A DNA stretch of 64,000 nt from Maribacter polysiphoniae (GCF_003148665.1 NZ_QGGQ01000002.1:496001-560000); one strand, 5' to 3'. Shown: positions 15,874 to 25,594, counted from the stretch's first letter. Notes: generated by a model from the sequence alone, not told the origin. Numbers and translations: made by a program.

Positions 15874-18690
15874 ATGCTCCAAAATATAATCAAGAAAGTA
15901 TTTGATGTACGGGAAGGGGAATTCAAGGTTTCACTTCTGATGTTGTCCTATATTTTCTTGATTATAGCCGTTTTACTGATCATTAAGCCAACCGTTAATG
16001 CACTGTTTCTTTCTGAGCTTGGGGTAGAACAATTGCCTTATGCCTTTTTATGGGTCTCGATTGCCGCGGTAATTAGCTCTTTTTTCTATTCAAAGGCCTT
16101 GGCCCGATTTTCCCTTCATAAAATAGTGAAGATCACCCTGATCACCTCGGTAGTGGTTTTAATTGGCTTGGGTGTTCTTTTGAAATTAGGGATCGTGAGC
16201 GGATGGCTCTTGTATTTCTTTTATGTCTGGGTAGCTATTTATGCGGTTTTATCCGCCTCCCAATTCTGGGTTCTGGCCAATTTGGTTTACAATGTCAGGG
16301 AAGCCAAACGATTATTCGGTTTTATAGGCTCTGGAGCCATTTTAGGGGGGATTTTCGGAGGATACCTTACTTCTATCCTTGCCCCAATTATCGGTAATGA
16401 AAATCTGATTTTCTTGGCTGCCTTTCTACTTTTATCCTGCATTCCCCTTCTGGGCCGTATCTGGAAATCACGGGTGAAAAAACTGGGGAAATTCAAGGAA
16501 AAGAAGCGAACGGCGACTAGCCCTGAAAGGCCTTTAAGACGTATTCGGCAATCAAGACATCTTACCTACATAGCACTGATTGTCGCTATTAGCGTGCTGG
16601 TGGCCAAACTGGTGGATTACCTCTTTAGCGATTTTGCGGCCGCAGCGATTATAGATGCGGATGAATTGACATCGTTCTTTGCGTTTTGGTTTTCCACATT
16701 CAATTTACTCTCATTGGCGATACAGTTATTTTTCACCCATAGGATTGTTGGGGTTTGGGGGGTTGGTTTCTCCCTTCTTTTATTACCCCTGGGTATTTTT
16801 GGTGGATCACTGCTTTTCCTGATTCTTCCAGAGCTTTCCGCCGTAGTGGTGATAAAGGCAATGGATGGTATCTTAAAACAATCCGTCAACAAAAGTGCCA
16901 CCGAACTTTTGGCCCTGCCGTTGCCCTTTGAATTGAAGAACAAGACCAAATCGTTTATAGACGTTGTGGTTGATAGTATTGCAACGGGAATTGCCGGTTT
17001 TCTCCTGATTTTTGTAGTCCGTGGTCTTGATCTGCCTTCCTTCTATATTGCGGTACTCATTATTTTACTGGTGGGACTATGGCTTTTCTTTATTCTTCAG
17101 GTACGAAAGGAATACTACAAAACCTTTCGCGACAATTTGGAACTGATTACTGAACGGACAGGCAAAACCAATAAGCGTATCAAAAGAACTTCAGTTATAA
17201 CCGGCATGCGCACGGTTTTTAAGAATGGTACCGAAGGGCAAATCCTATTCATGCTCGAAAAATTAATGGAAATCAATGACAGGAGATTTGAAAATGATGT
17301 CCTCGAGCTTCTTGCACACCCTTCAACCAAAGTACGCACAGCGGCCATACAAAACCTTTATTTTTTAAATAATTCCACAATGGCCACCAATATTTCGGAC
17401 CTTCTAAATACCGATGATGAGGCATTGACATTGGCAAGTTTGGAATACCTTTTGTTACATGCCGAAAAAGATAGCCGATTGGTCTACGACCGGTATTTGG
17501 ATCACCCCAATGAAAAGATTGCCGCTGCCGCACTCTATTGCCTTGCACGTGAGGCACGTGACAACCATCCCTTGAGAATATCGTACAAACTAGAAGAGCG
17601 TATCCAACGAAGAATAGAACGTCTTGAAACGGCCTCGGACCAAACCGCTTCCCTGGGCATGCTCTTGCAAACCATTGGAATTGCAAATATTCCGGGTTTT
17701 TACCCTTTTATCCTATCCTATTTGAAGCATCATGACATTACCATTGTCCAAACGGCGATTGAAGCTTTGGGAAAGACCATGCACCCTTCATTTATCCCCG
17801 TCCTAATCGATTTCTTACCCAATAAATCATTACGCACCCCAGCAATTGTTTCCCTACATAATTATGGTTCAAATGTCATCGGGGTACTTCTCGACATATT
17901 GAAAGAACGAACAACACCTTTGAATACCTGCCGGTTTATCCCCCTTGTGATCAAATCGTTCAAAACACAGGAATCCGTACGCACCTTATTGCTACTTTTG
18001 AACGATACCGATTTGGGCATACGGTTGGAAACGATTCGGGCCTTAAGTGATATTCGAAAAACCAATCCAGAACTTCAATTCAACCGACACCAGGTGGTTA
18101 CCCAAATTTTCGAGGAATGCAAACTATATCACCAGACCCTAGCTGCCATGCATACCCAAATCATCATCTCGTATAGGAACCGTAAAAAATCCCGAAAAGA
18201 GATCAGTGACAAGGAGCGCGATGCCCGTACCAGTCTATTGGAACTCCTGGAACGTCGGTTGGATGCCGGACTCGAACGTATCTTTAAACTTTTAGGGTTG
18301 CGCTACCAACAAAAGGATGTTGAAATTGCGTACGAGGGATTACGCAGTGATAAACAGGAGGCCCAAACCAATGCCATTGAATTCTTGGACAATCTACTAA
18401 CCGGGGATTTGAAACGAAAATTATTGCCCATCATCGAGGATTCAGCATTGGAAATATCTTCCGAGGAGGAACTACAAAAAATAAAACATAAAATTCCCAC
18501 GGAAATGGAGTGTTTTCAATTTCTTCTACAGGGAAACGATCAAAAAATAAAACTGGCCGTTCTCTTTTTGATCAAGCATCAAAAAGACAAAAAATACCTT
18601 CCCATGGTCGAAAAGGAAGTTAAAAGTGATGATTTCAAATTACGGACGTTTGCCCAGGATGCCATTGAGGCGCTTCAATACCCGTCCTAG
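15874..18690 (+). CDS. Npt/Tlc-type nucleotide-transporter-like protein with HEAT-repeat domain
   Basis: In this 938-aa protein residues 1 to about 410 hold around a dozen hydrophobic helices of the ATP/ADP translocase (NTT, MFS-related) type, with a basic loop near 200-225. Residues about 440-930 are soluble alpha-helical HEAT-like repeats (LLAHPSTKVRTAAIQNL, LIDFLPNKSLRTPAIVSL). NTTs exchange ATP for ADP or other nucleotides; the transport activity of HEAT-fused members is not established. It is co-transcribed with the exported hydrolase 19 bases upstream. Its TAG stop shares the palindrome CTAG with the stop of the converging gene. Confidence 0.8.
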   Translation: MLQNIIKKVFDVREGEFKVSLLMLSYIFLIIAVLLIIKPTVNALFLSELGVEQLPYAFLWVSIAAVISSFFYSKALARFSLHKIVKITLITSVVVLIGLGVLLKLGIVSGWLLYFFYVWVAIYAVLSASQFWVLANLVYNVREAKRLFGFIGSGAILGGIFGGYLTSILAPIIGNENLIFLAAFLLLSCIPLLGRIWKSRVKKLGKFKEKKRTATSPERPLRRIRQSRHLTYIALIVAISVLVAKLVDYLFSDFAAAAIIDADELTSFFAFWFSTFNLLSLAIQLFFTHRIVGVWGVGFSLLLLPLGIFGGSLLFLILPELSAVVVIKAMDGILKQSVNKSATELLALPLPFELKNKTKSFIDVVVDSIATGIAGFLLIFVVRGLDLPSFYIAVLIILLVGLWLFFILQVRKEYYKTFRDNLELITERTGKTNKRIKRTSVITGMRTVFKNGTEGQILFMLEKLMEINDRRFENDVLELLAHPSTKVRTAAIQNLYFLNNSTMATNISDLLNTDDEALTLASLEYLLLHAEKDSRLVYDRYLDHPNEKIAAAALYCLAREARDNHPLRISYKLEERIQRRIERLETASDQTASLGMLLQTIGIANIPGFYPFILSYLKHHDITIVQTAIEALGKTMHPSFIPVLIDFLPNKSLRTPAIVSLHNYGSNVIGVLLDILKERTTPLNTCRFIPLVIKSFKTQESVRTLLLLLNDTDLGIRLETIRALSDIRKTNPELQFNRHQVVTQIFEECKLYHQTLAAMHTQIIISYRNRKKSRKEISDKERDARTSLLELLERRLDAGLERIFKLLGLRYQQKDVEIAYEGLRSDKQEAQTNAIEFLDNLLTGDLKRKLLPIIEDSALEISSEEELQKIKHKIPTEMECFQFLLQGNDQKIKLAVLFLIKHQKDKKYLPMVEKEVKSDDFKLRTFAQDAIEALQYPS

Positions 18691-19949
18691 TTCATTCGTA
18701 TCAACTTATCGATGTTCCCTGCCAAATACATATGGTCAGAAGCGGAATTTTTCCGTAGTACGTTGGTCATCAGTACCACCATATAATTGCAATTGTCAGG
18801 TTGTTCCACTATGGCCACCGAGTTCATGAAGTTCGTGACATTCCCCATATATTTACCGCAGGCCTCCCCCTTGCTTCGATCGCATTTATAAAGACTACCC
18901 GATTTGAAATATACGGCAGCCTCTTTTAAGGCGGGTGCCTGTGCGTATCGTATTCGACGATCGGTCATATACAGCAATCGTTTCATTTCCAAACTACTTT
19001 GTTCATCCACTACCTTACCCTGTTCCAATTGGATCAAGAATTTCATCAATCCGAAAGGGGTTCCTATACTTCCCCCCTTATCACCCACATAGGTGTTGGC
19101 CCCACGGGTAAAAAAACTTCCCAATCGCCATTCATCGGCGGTAATCCCTAAATCACGTAATGGGAGGTTTACGACATCATTACCTAGATCGGTCAATTCC
19201 TTTCTGGGGGTGTCCTTAAAATAGGCATCGCTTTCCTCCTGGGTCAGGTCGGGATACTTCTCCCCAAAAGCGGCCATTAGCAATACTTCGCGCCACACAA
19301 TGCTTGCCGCAGCGTTATTACTGACCGATAGCATATGGTCTGTCCATTCATAGAGGGAAAAAACATCACTGGCTATCACCTGTCTTTTTACCAGTGTATT
19401 CTTTTCTATATTGTAAATTGGAATGGTATGTTCGTCGGTAAGTCCCCAAACCCCAGCTTGTACCGATTTGTTCCGTAACAGCTCGGTGCGTTTATCCCAG
19501 GAATCCGGATATATTTTGGCCAGTTGTACAAAGAGTCCGTTCAATACGGCCAATTTACCAACGCTCCCAGGTTGATAGCCCGAAGTTTCATTTCGTTGGG
19601 CATACCTAAGGTGCTCCACATCAGAGATATCGACTACGGTCAAGGAATAGCTTTTATCCAACCCCCGGAATAAGTTGTTTATTTCCTTTTGGAAATCAGC
19701 GTCTATGGTCATTAAGGCCGTAGCACTATCCTGATTTCTCGAAAGGAGGTTCAATTCAATCTCACTGTATGCCTTCATAGCCCCCGCGGGCAATGGGGTG
19801 GCATTCTTTATCTCACCACTTTTGATGAGTTCCAAACGTTTTAAACGTTTTATCCCGGTCTGCCCGTAACCATCAATGGGGTAATAATGCAAGGTTGTGA
19901 ATGCGGAACAGACAACAAAAAGAACGATGTAAATAAAGGGTTTGGTCAT
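18687..19949 (-). CDS. Exported class A beta-lactamase-fold serine hydrolase (2)
   Basis: This 420-aa protein has an N-terminal hydrophobic signal or anchor (about residues 4-20) and a linker of about 100 residues. The penicillin-binding-fold boxes are SVGK at 129-132, SNN at 210-212 and KSG at 349-351. It is longer than hydrolase 1, with an insertion of about 80 residues between the second and third boxes and several Cys residues after KSG. It overlaps the upstream dikinase-like gene by 4 bases, so the two are translationally coupled. A periplasmic peptidase or amidase is likely; true beta-lactamase activity is not supported by an obvious general-base Glu. Confidence 0.8.
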   Translation of the reverse strand: MTKPFIYIVLFVVCSAFTTLHYYPIDGYGQTGIKRLKRLELIKSGEIKNATPLPAGAMKAYSEIELNLLSRNQDSATALMTIDADFQKEINNLFRGLDKSYSLTVVDISDVEHLRYAQRNETSGYQPGSVGKLAVLNGLFVQLAKIYPDSWDKRTELLRNKSVQAGVWGLTDEHTIPIYNIEKNTLVKRQVIASDVFSLYEWTDHMLSVSNNAAASIVWREVLLMAAFGEKYPDLTQEESDAYFKDTPRKELTDLGNDVVNLPLRDLGITADEWRLGSFFTRGANTYVGDKGGSIGTPFGLMKFLIQLEQGKVVDEQSSLEMKRLLYMTDRRIRYAQAPALKEAAVYFKSGSLYKCDRSKGEACGKYMGNVTNFMNSVAIVEQPDNCNYMVVLMTNVLRKNSASDHMYLAGNIDKLIRMN

Positions 19950-22861
19950 TTGAGGTTTTTTGAGAGTGAAATTTCTTTGGTCGCATCGATTTTTGGGGTA
20001 ATGGACTCCAAATACCCAGAACCCAATGCTTTTTTATTCTCAACAAATGGCCGAATCTGGAACAGCCATAATTTGTTGTTCTGAAAACCCAATTCTACGT
20101 CATAGGCCCCATTGTAATCCGATTTTGTTTCCTCTGGAAGGGTTTTACGGATAATCTGGGACAATTTTCGAATGTCATCGATATTCTGTTCATTGACGAC
20201 GGCCTTGTCAAAGGTTGCGGTTTTCTTTCCTGTGCCCCCGGTTTTCGGCAACCTGTTGAAATAGGTTTCCCGCGCCGGTGCCAAAAGTCGGTAGCCCCCA
20301 TCATGGAAAATGGTATAAGTTTCGGCAGACTGTCCATCTACCGCCCCGCCGGCCCCTCGGCTAAAAGCGATGGTAAGGTCCTGTTCGTCCCCCGAATTAA
20401 TTCCTTTGGTAATCAATACGCCTGAATAATCAACATCCACAGAAGGTATCACCAGAATTGACGGAAAAACATTCTCCGGGTTCAACAAATATTTTTGACG
20501 CCATTTGAAACTGCGTTCTGTATAGGGGGAAGCCCATACTTCCTTGATGCCATTTAAAATCCTATCCCGATCCAGGACATTGAACAATGTCAGATTCAAC
20601 CCTGCCCCAGTAAAATCCTTTAAATCCTCCATATTGGTGTCACTTCTAAGAAACACGGGGATTTCACCCAAGGACTGTCCGAAAACCGCATGGAAATCCG
20701 TATCCAATTGAGTCAAAAATCCAGGCTTTAGAGTCATCTTTTTAATGGCCTCCCTCAAGATTTCCAATTGTTCCAATTGATATTTTTCGACCTCGACCTC
20801 GGACATGTGGTTCCCAAGCAATCTTTCCGCATCGGCAAACATCTGATTTAAGAACTTCCAATAGGAAACAGATTGTCCTGGCATTTCCTGATCCATGTGT
20901 TCCCTAAAAATCCCAAATGGAATAACCAGACCTTCTACGACCTTATCTGGAAACATTTTTTTCAACTGCCCTAAATTAGCCGCTTTCGGCCCACACAGTT
21001 TACCCGAATCATGGGCATCAACACTCCTAAGGTTCAAAATTTCGGTTTGATCCAAACGGATTTGACCAATGGGAACCTCAATCTTTTCACTGCTTCGCTC
21101 TTTTTTTGTAAAAAGTCCATGTTCTTCCTGTGTCATTTGTGATTCTGGCTTCACGATTACATTTCCCTTATTGGAAACGGCGTAAAAAACCATCTGTCCA
21201 TTGTACTGCTTCAGGCTTTGTAAATTTTCACCGGACAAGGCCGCATTGGGTATCCCTAAGTTTCGTGCCAGTAATTGTACATGGGAGACCATATTCCCTT
21301 CTGCCACGGTGGCAATCCCCGCCACCGGTTTCAAATCGGAGGGAGACCTTTGAAAAATGTAAATTTTATCCGAGGATACCTCGACCTCTTCGGGCGATCC
21401 GGTCACCACGACCAACTCCCCGAAAGCATAACCTGGATTAAGCCCCCTTATGGCACTTTGATTGGGGATATCCATAACCTTATTGGCCAGGGCAGACGCA
21501 TTTGCAATAAAATCGCCCAATTCACCAACACTTTTTCCCAAATGCAATGCAATGGACCCGCGGATACGATCATCAATAAAACCATATGTCAAAGGTTCAA
21601 AGGACGCATAGGTATCCACTACTTGCTGATAATTTGCCTTTACCATGGCCGCACTCCATTCAACCGCACCACGGGCAGTTTCCAAAACAGTGGTCAATTC
21701 GGCAAGCGACATTGATGCCTTTTCCGACTGGCTTAGTGCCCCCTGTATCTGCGTCCATTCCCAAAGTTCCAAATAACCCGCTCCAGTTGATGCCGTTCCG
21801 AGGTAACATATTTTTTCCAGTTGCTCCTTTACATCCTTAGGCTGCCATTGTTGGGCGTTTTTAAAGATCAGTTCTTCCAACTTCAAGGAAACATCCAACA
21901 ACTGTAGTCGGGCCAATGGCCGTTTCTCGTTCAGAATTCCCTCACGGATATCAAGGATTAACTGGGAAGCTTCCGATACCATAATTGAGGGGGTTGTTTC
22001 TGTTAAAGTGTTGGCCACAAATTCATCCAAGGAATTTCCCAATAGCGTACCTTTAAGCAGCGGTACCTTTTGTTGAAGCTTCGCAAAATCAACGGGTTTG
22101 AAGAAGGTGGTCATCGTGGCCAAGAGTCCATCAAACTTTGCATTCAAAGCTGGGGTGATTTTTGCGCTATTCTTTTGTCGAAACGTTTTTACCTTATCAA
22201 TATCGGTTACTTCAGGTTGCCCATGGATCTTCACCCGTAAATCCATAAACCCATTCAACTCGTCCGAGATGACTTTGGACTGGCTACGCATTTTTTGGGC
22301 AAGATCATTGTCCCCACTATGGGGAATATCCTTCAAGGATTGCCGTATTAAAAAATATTCCGATTTCAAGACATCGTCTTTTGCCAACAACCATTCATAA
22401 AAGGCTATACCCCAAGCTTCCTCATCCTCTACTTGTATGGCACCGCGGTAAAATTGTCCCTTTCGGAGTATCCAACCATCATCGACAGACCTGAGATATT
22501 TATCAAGCTGGTACTGTTTTAATCGAGAGTGGTTAACATCGGTGTCCCAAAACACATCAACATCGGTATACGCCAAAATTTGACCCAAATAAATGTGGTG
22601 TTCCTTACCCAGAGCAATCACCTCGTCCTTATATCGGGCATGTTGTACTCCAGGACCTATATTGTCTGGGCAGGGATCCTTTGGGGCACGTATACTGCCA
22701 TCGGTACAAAACCAACGAATGTCCTTATAAGGTCCTCTCAAATCAGACTTGTATAATGCTACCTGCCCGGCAAGTTTATTCCTGGTGCCCGACTCTTGGG
22801 AAAAGAGGGAAAAGACACCAAAAAAAGTATAGATAAAAAGACAAAAATATTTTGATGCCAT
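19946..22861 (-). CDS. Exported PEP-synthase / water-dikinase-like protein
   Basis: This 971-aa protein has a signal peptide (about 1-22, ending SLFSQ). Residues 50-460 are an unrecognised helical region. Residues about 470-560 are a PEP-utilising swivel domain with the phospho-His motif MVSHVQLLARNLGIP (His527). Residues about 615-940 are a PEP/pyruvate-binding ATP-grasp domain (GPKAANLGQLKKMFP, FLRSDTNMEDLKDFTGAG, DVELGF, LFQIRP). The order, His domain before ATP-binding domain, is that of glucan water dikinases and the reverse of PEP synthase. An exported ATP-dependent dikinase is surprising. Its operon partner is hydrolase 2. The substrate is unknown. Confidence 0.8.
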   Translation of the reverse strand: MASKYFCLFIYTFFGVFSLFSQESGTRNKLAGQVALYKSDLRGPYKDIRWFCTDGSIRAPKDPCPDNIGPGVQHARYKDEVIALGKEHHIYLGQILAYTDVDVFWDTDVNHSRLKQYQLDKYLRSVDDGWILRKGQFYRGAIQVEDEEAWGIAFYEWLLAKDDVLKSEYFLIRQSLKDIPHSGDNDLAQKMRSQSKVISDELNGFMDLRVKIHGQPEVTDIDKVKTFRQKNSAKITPALNAKFDGLLATMTTFFKPVDFAKLQQKVPLLKGTLLGNSLDEFVANTLTETTPSIMVSEASQLILDIREGILNEKRPLARLQLLDVSLKLEELIFKNAQQWQPKDVKEQLEKICYLGTASTGAGYLELWEWTQIQGALSQSEKASMSLAELTTVLETARGAVEWSAAMVKANYQQVVDTYASFEPLTYGFIDDRIRGSIALHLGKSVGELGDFIANASALANKVMDIPNQSAIRGLNPGYAFGELVVVTGSPEEVEVSSDKIYIFQRSPSDLKPVAGIATVAEGNMVSHVQLLARNLGIPNAALSGENLQSLKQYNGQMVFYAVSNKGNVIVKPESQMTQEEHGLFTKKERSSEKIEVPIGQIRLDQTEILNLRSVDAHDSGKLCGPKAANLGQLKKMFPDKVVEGLVIPFGIFREHMDQEMPGQSVSYWKFLNQMFADAERLLGNHMSEVEVEKYQLEQLEILREAIKKMTLKPGFLTQLDTDFHAVFGQSLGEIPVFLRSDTNMEDLKDFTGAGLNLTLFNVLDRDRILNGIKEVWASPYTERSFKWRQKYLLNPENVFPSILVIPSVDVDYSGVLITKGINSGDEQDLTIAFSRGAGGAVDGQSAETYTIFHDGGYRLLAPARETYFNRLPKTGGTGKKTATFDKAVVNEQNIDDIRKLSQIIRKTLPEETKSDYNGAYDVELGFQNNKLWLFQIRPFVENKKALGSGYLESITPKIDATKEISLSKNLK

Positions 22862-23328
22862 AAGGTTTCCTTTTAATTCAGCCTAAAAGTAATGTCTATT
22901 TAAGGGCAAAAACCAACCAAAAGACACAACACCCAAAAATAGTGATATATCTTATTGAAAAACAATAATTTAAAGACTAATCTTTGCACACAAAAAAATC
23001 ATAAAAAAAAGTAATAATTCAAAAAATTGTATTTCATTTGTGGTACAAAAGCAACACTAATTTTGCTTTCGTCACAGTATGAAAACCATTGGGCCACACC
23101 TATCATTAGGTAGTTCGATTCGCACTTCACTGTCGTCCGGTTTTATTCAAGAAAACAGGATGCCGGCCACTTCCGTTTTAACGGATTTGATATATCACAT
23201 TCCCTTCCTTTCTAATTCCCAAGTGAGGTAAATTTCCTTAGTTGGGTTGGACTTCCGGAATGAGGTTTAACTTTCAATAGGATCCTATTCTCTTTTTATT
23301 AATCATTCATTATGTAATACCCATTATT
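22862..23328. other. 467-base intergenic region
   Basis: This divergent gap separates the exported dikinase from a small secreted protein. It is A+T-rich in its first half and more G+C-rich at 23085-23200. On the minus strand a near-consensus -7 box (TACTTTTA) lies at 22884-22891. A 50-codon frame at 23079-23231 has no supporting signal. I see no RNA gene. Confidence 0.4.
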
Positions 23329-23637
23329 ATGAAAACACTTTTTATAACCTTGTTTTTAATCGTCTCCAACCTTGGTGGTGCAACCCTTCAAGAAACAGAA
23401 AAAATGACCGCCACTTTTGATGGCATTGAAGACGGAATCTACTATTTCACCGATGCTGACGGATTTTCAAATGAATTTCAGCATATTAGTGAAGATGCCC
23501 TTAACAGTTTTGACCTCTCTGATGCCAAATACAAAGGGCAAACCTTTATCATTACCTATATATCCGAGACTGAAACTGATGACCTTGATGAGGAAATCAG
23601 TGTGAACACCATTACTGGATTAAAATTGAAACAATAA
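23329..23637 (+). CDS. Small acidic secreted protein of unknown function
   Basis: This 102-aa protein has a signal peptide (about residues 1-19) and an acidic mature part rich in Asp, Glu and Thr that alternates like beta strands (GIEDGIYYFTDADGF, KGQTFIITYIS). No family is recognised. It has its own terminator just downstream and no operon partner. Confidence 0.65.
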   Translation: MKTLFITLFLIVSNLGGATLQETEKMTATFDGIEDGIYYFTDADGFSNEFQHISEDALNSFDLSDAKYKGQTFIITYISETETDDLDEEISVNTITGLKLKQ

Positions 23638-23641
23638 TCAT

Positions 23642-23668
23642 AAGGGGCCTTGAGCCCCTTATTTTTTA
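23642..23668 (+). terminator. Rho-independent terminator
   Basis: AAGGGGC and GCCCCTT form a perfect 7-bp stem around a 5-base loop, followed by ATTTTTT. It begins 5 bases after the stop of the small secreted protein. Confidence 0.85.
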
Positions 23669-23771
23669 TCCATATTTTTCTAAAATCCCCATTCAAATCA
23701 ATTTCCAACAAACCTCTTTTCCTATCCCCGATTCTTTTTATTACTTTGCGAATGAAACGTAAAAAATAAAA

Positions 23772-24533
23772 ATGGTAGTTCTTGGTATTGATATTGGAGG
23801 TTCTGGAATGAAAGGTGCATTGGTTGATTCACTTACGGGTGAAATGCTGACAGAAAGGTATCGTATACCGACCCCACCTTCTAGAAAACCCAAGGAAATG
23901 GCCATCGTGGTCAATGAACTTGTTCAACATTTCAATCACAAAGGGCCGATAGGCGTAGGCTTCCCTACAGTGATAAAAAATGGCTACTGTAAATCACCCG
24001 GGAATCTCCATAAGAAATGGCTGGACATAAATGTTCAGGAATTGTTTGCCGAGGCTACCGGCCTACCCGTAACGGTCATCAATGATGCCGATGCCGCGGG
24101 ATATGCCACCATGAACTATGGTATTGGCAAAGGAAAATTAGGCCTGGTAATCATGATTACCATTGGTACCGGATTGGGCAGTGGGGCCTTCTTGGACGGA
24201 GAACTTATCCCCAATTTTGAACTCGGCCAAATACCCTATAAAAAGTTTAAAAAAATCGAGTCATGGGCAAGCGCTGCCGCTAAGGAACGTGAAGAACTCA
24301 GCTATGAAAAATGGGGGAAACGCTTTAATACCTTCTTGGGACTTGTAGAATTACTTGTCTCCCCTGACCTGATCATTTTAGGTGGTGGCACTTCAAAGAA
24401 ATTCAATCAATTTAAACAGTGCATCACTATCGGCACTCCTGTAATTCCTGCTGAACTGCGCAATGAAGCGGGCATTATAGGTGCAGCAGCAGCTGCCATG
24501 CACCATGCCCCGAAACACTTCATCAAGGAATAA
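23772..24533 (+). CDS. ppgK: ROK-family polyphosphate glucokinase
   Basis: This 253-aa protein would phosphorylate glucose, with polyphosphate (or ATP) as donor, in the cytoplasm. It shows the phosphate-1 motif GIDIGGSGMKGALVD at the N-terminus, catalytic Asp in VINDADAAG and the phosphate-2 loop TIGTGLGSGAF. The zinc-binding Cys cluster of other ROK kinases is absent, as in known polyphosphate glucokinases. A near-consensus -7 element (ATTACTTTG) lies about 20 bases upstream. It is monocistronic, ending at a bidirectional terminator. Confidence 0.85.
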   Translation: MVVLGIDIGGSGMKGALVDSLTGEMLTERYRIPTPPSRKPKEMAIVVNELVQHFNHKGPIGVGFPTVIKNGYCKSPGNLHKKWLDINVQELFAEATGLPVTVINDADAAGYATMNYGIGKGKLGLVIMITIGTGLGSGAFLDGELIPNFELGQIPYKKFKKIESWASAAAKEREELSYEKWGKRFNTFLGLVELLVSPDLIILGGGTSKKFNQFKQCITIGTPVIPAELRNEAGIIGAAAAAMHHAPKHFIKE

Positions 24534-24551
24534 AAAACAAATCAATCCATA

Positions 24552-24586
24552 AAAGAAAGGCTTTTTTTAAAGGCCTTTCTTTATAA
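24552..24586. terminator. Bidirectional terminator
   Basis: AAAGAAAGGC (24552-24561) pairs with GCCTTTCTTT (24573-24582) around an A/T-rich loop. U-rich tracts arise on both strands, so it can end the glucokinase gene and the convergent lipoprotein gene, whose stop codon lies inside it. Confidence 0.8.
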
Positions 24587-25472
24587 TTGCGTTTTCAGGA
24601 ACCGCAAAGAAAGCATCGTCTATATCTTTCACAAAATGGATATCGGTTATATCAATTTGAGTAACGTACTCACCTGGCATACCATCTTTTGTCGTCCAAT
24701 GGGTTTTCAATTCTTTTGGCAATAGTACTCCACTTACATCCGCCAATTCCCCTACTTCCATGAATTTTTCAGGATTGTGACCACCATTTTTAAAATATTC
24801 AGGATAGGAAACAATATACCTGTTTGCTGTCAATAAATGTGTTTCCTTATCAAATTGCAAAATATAATAATCATCCGGGGCATCTCCCGTACCTGCTTCG
24901 AAAGTTACCTTTACGACATCATTGGTCTTGTTCTTATAGGTCACTTCGGGCAACAATTCCAAATTCACACCTTCCCCATCCAAAACAAAAGGGTGGCCCA
25001 TTAAATAAAGTGGTGTCAATGCCCAAAACTTGGTATCGTATGCAAAGGCCGTGGAATCTTTCGCCACTACCCAAGCGGTTTTGCCATCCCAACCATATTT
25101 GGCCGTACTGTCGGTAACACTCGTATGAACAGCCTTATTACGCCATACATCCAGGACCTGATAACTATCTCGGGGCGTATTACCCCCTAAAGGCTGATAA
25201 TTGAAACGAAAGGATAACGCCCCATTACCATACCAATTATCCAATCCGCCATGTGCTTCCATCGCTGCCCAAACGATTTTTCCCGCCTCGGATTTTCCCA
25301 GTTTTACTTTCGCTTTTGAAACACGGTTCTTAACCCACGATTCAGGAATCGTATAATCTTGGACCATTACTTGATTTGTTTCCTGTACCGCCCGCTTTTC
25401 TTCTTTGGATTGTTCCTTACATGAAGACAGTAAAACTACCATGGCCAACACGCCCATTATCATTACTTTCAT
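24567..25472 (-). CDS. Lipoprotein of unknown function
   Basis: The predicted protein is 301 aa, with a signal peptide and lipobox LLSSC (Cys near residue 17). The mature part contains repeated beta-strand patterns (VVKVTFEAGTG, YYILQFDKETHLLTANRYIVSY, LKTHWTTKDGMPGEYVTQIDI) that recall LolA/LolB-like or outer-membrane-lipoprotein-sorting folds. I cannot name a family with confidence. The start is the ATG of MKVMIMGVLAM; three extra upstream codons are possible. It is a single gene between two terminators. Confidence 0.75.
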   Translation of the reverse strand: MKVMIMGVLAMVVLLSSCKEQSKEEKRAVQETNQVMVQDYTIPESWVKNRVSKAKVKLGKSEAGKIVWAAMEAHGGLDNWYGNGALSFRFNYQPLGGNTPRDSYQVLDVWRNKAVHTSVTDSTAKYGWDGKTAWVVAKDSTAFAYDTKFWALTPLYLMGHPFVLDGEGVNLELLPEVTYKNKTNDVVKVTFEAGTGDAPDDYYILQFDKETHLLTANRYIVSYPEYFKNGGHNPEKFMEVGELADVSGVLLPKELKTHWTTKDGMPGEYVTQIDITDIHFVKDIDDAFFAVPENAIIKKGL

Positions 25473-25540
25473 AAAAATCATTTATTATTTAAAGGATTCA
25501 GTCGTATCCAATCCTATTAGCTTTCAAATTATGGCAATAA

Positions 25541-25574
25541 AAAGGCCCTGACGGTATCATCAGGGCCTTTTTTA
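25541..25574 (-). terminator. Terminator of typA
   Basis: AAAGGCCCTGA (25541-25551) pairs with TCAGGGCCTTT (25560-25570), an 11-bp stem with an 8-base loop. T/A tracts lie on both sides, so it may work on both strands. Confidence 0.85.
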
Positions 25575-25594
25575 TGGTATAACACCAAGTAGCT

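Noticed and set aside
23079-23231. A 50-codon frame in the 22.9-23.3 kb gap
   Set aside because: No signal peptide, no family and no operon partner; the length is compatible with chance.
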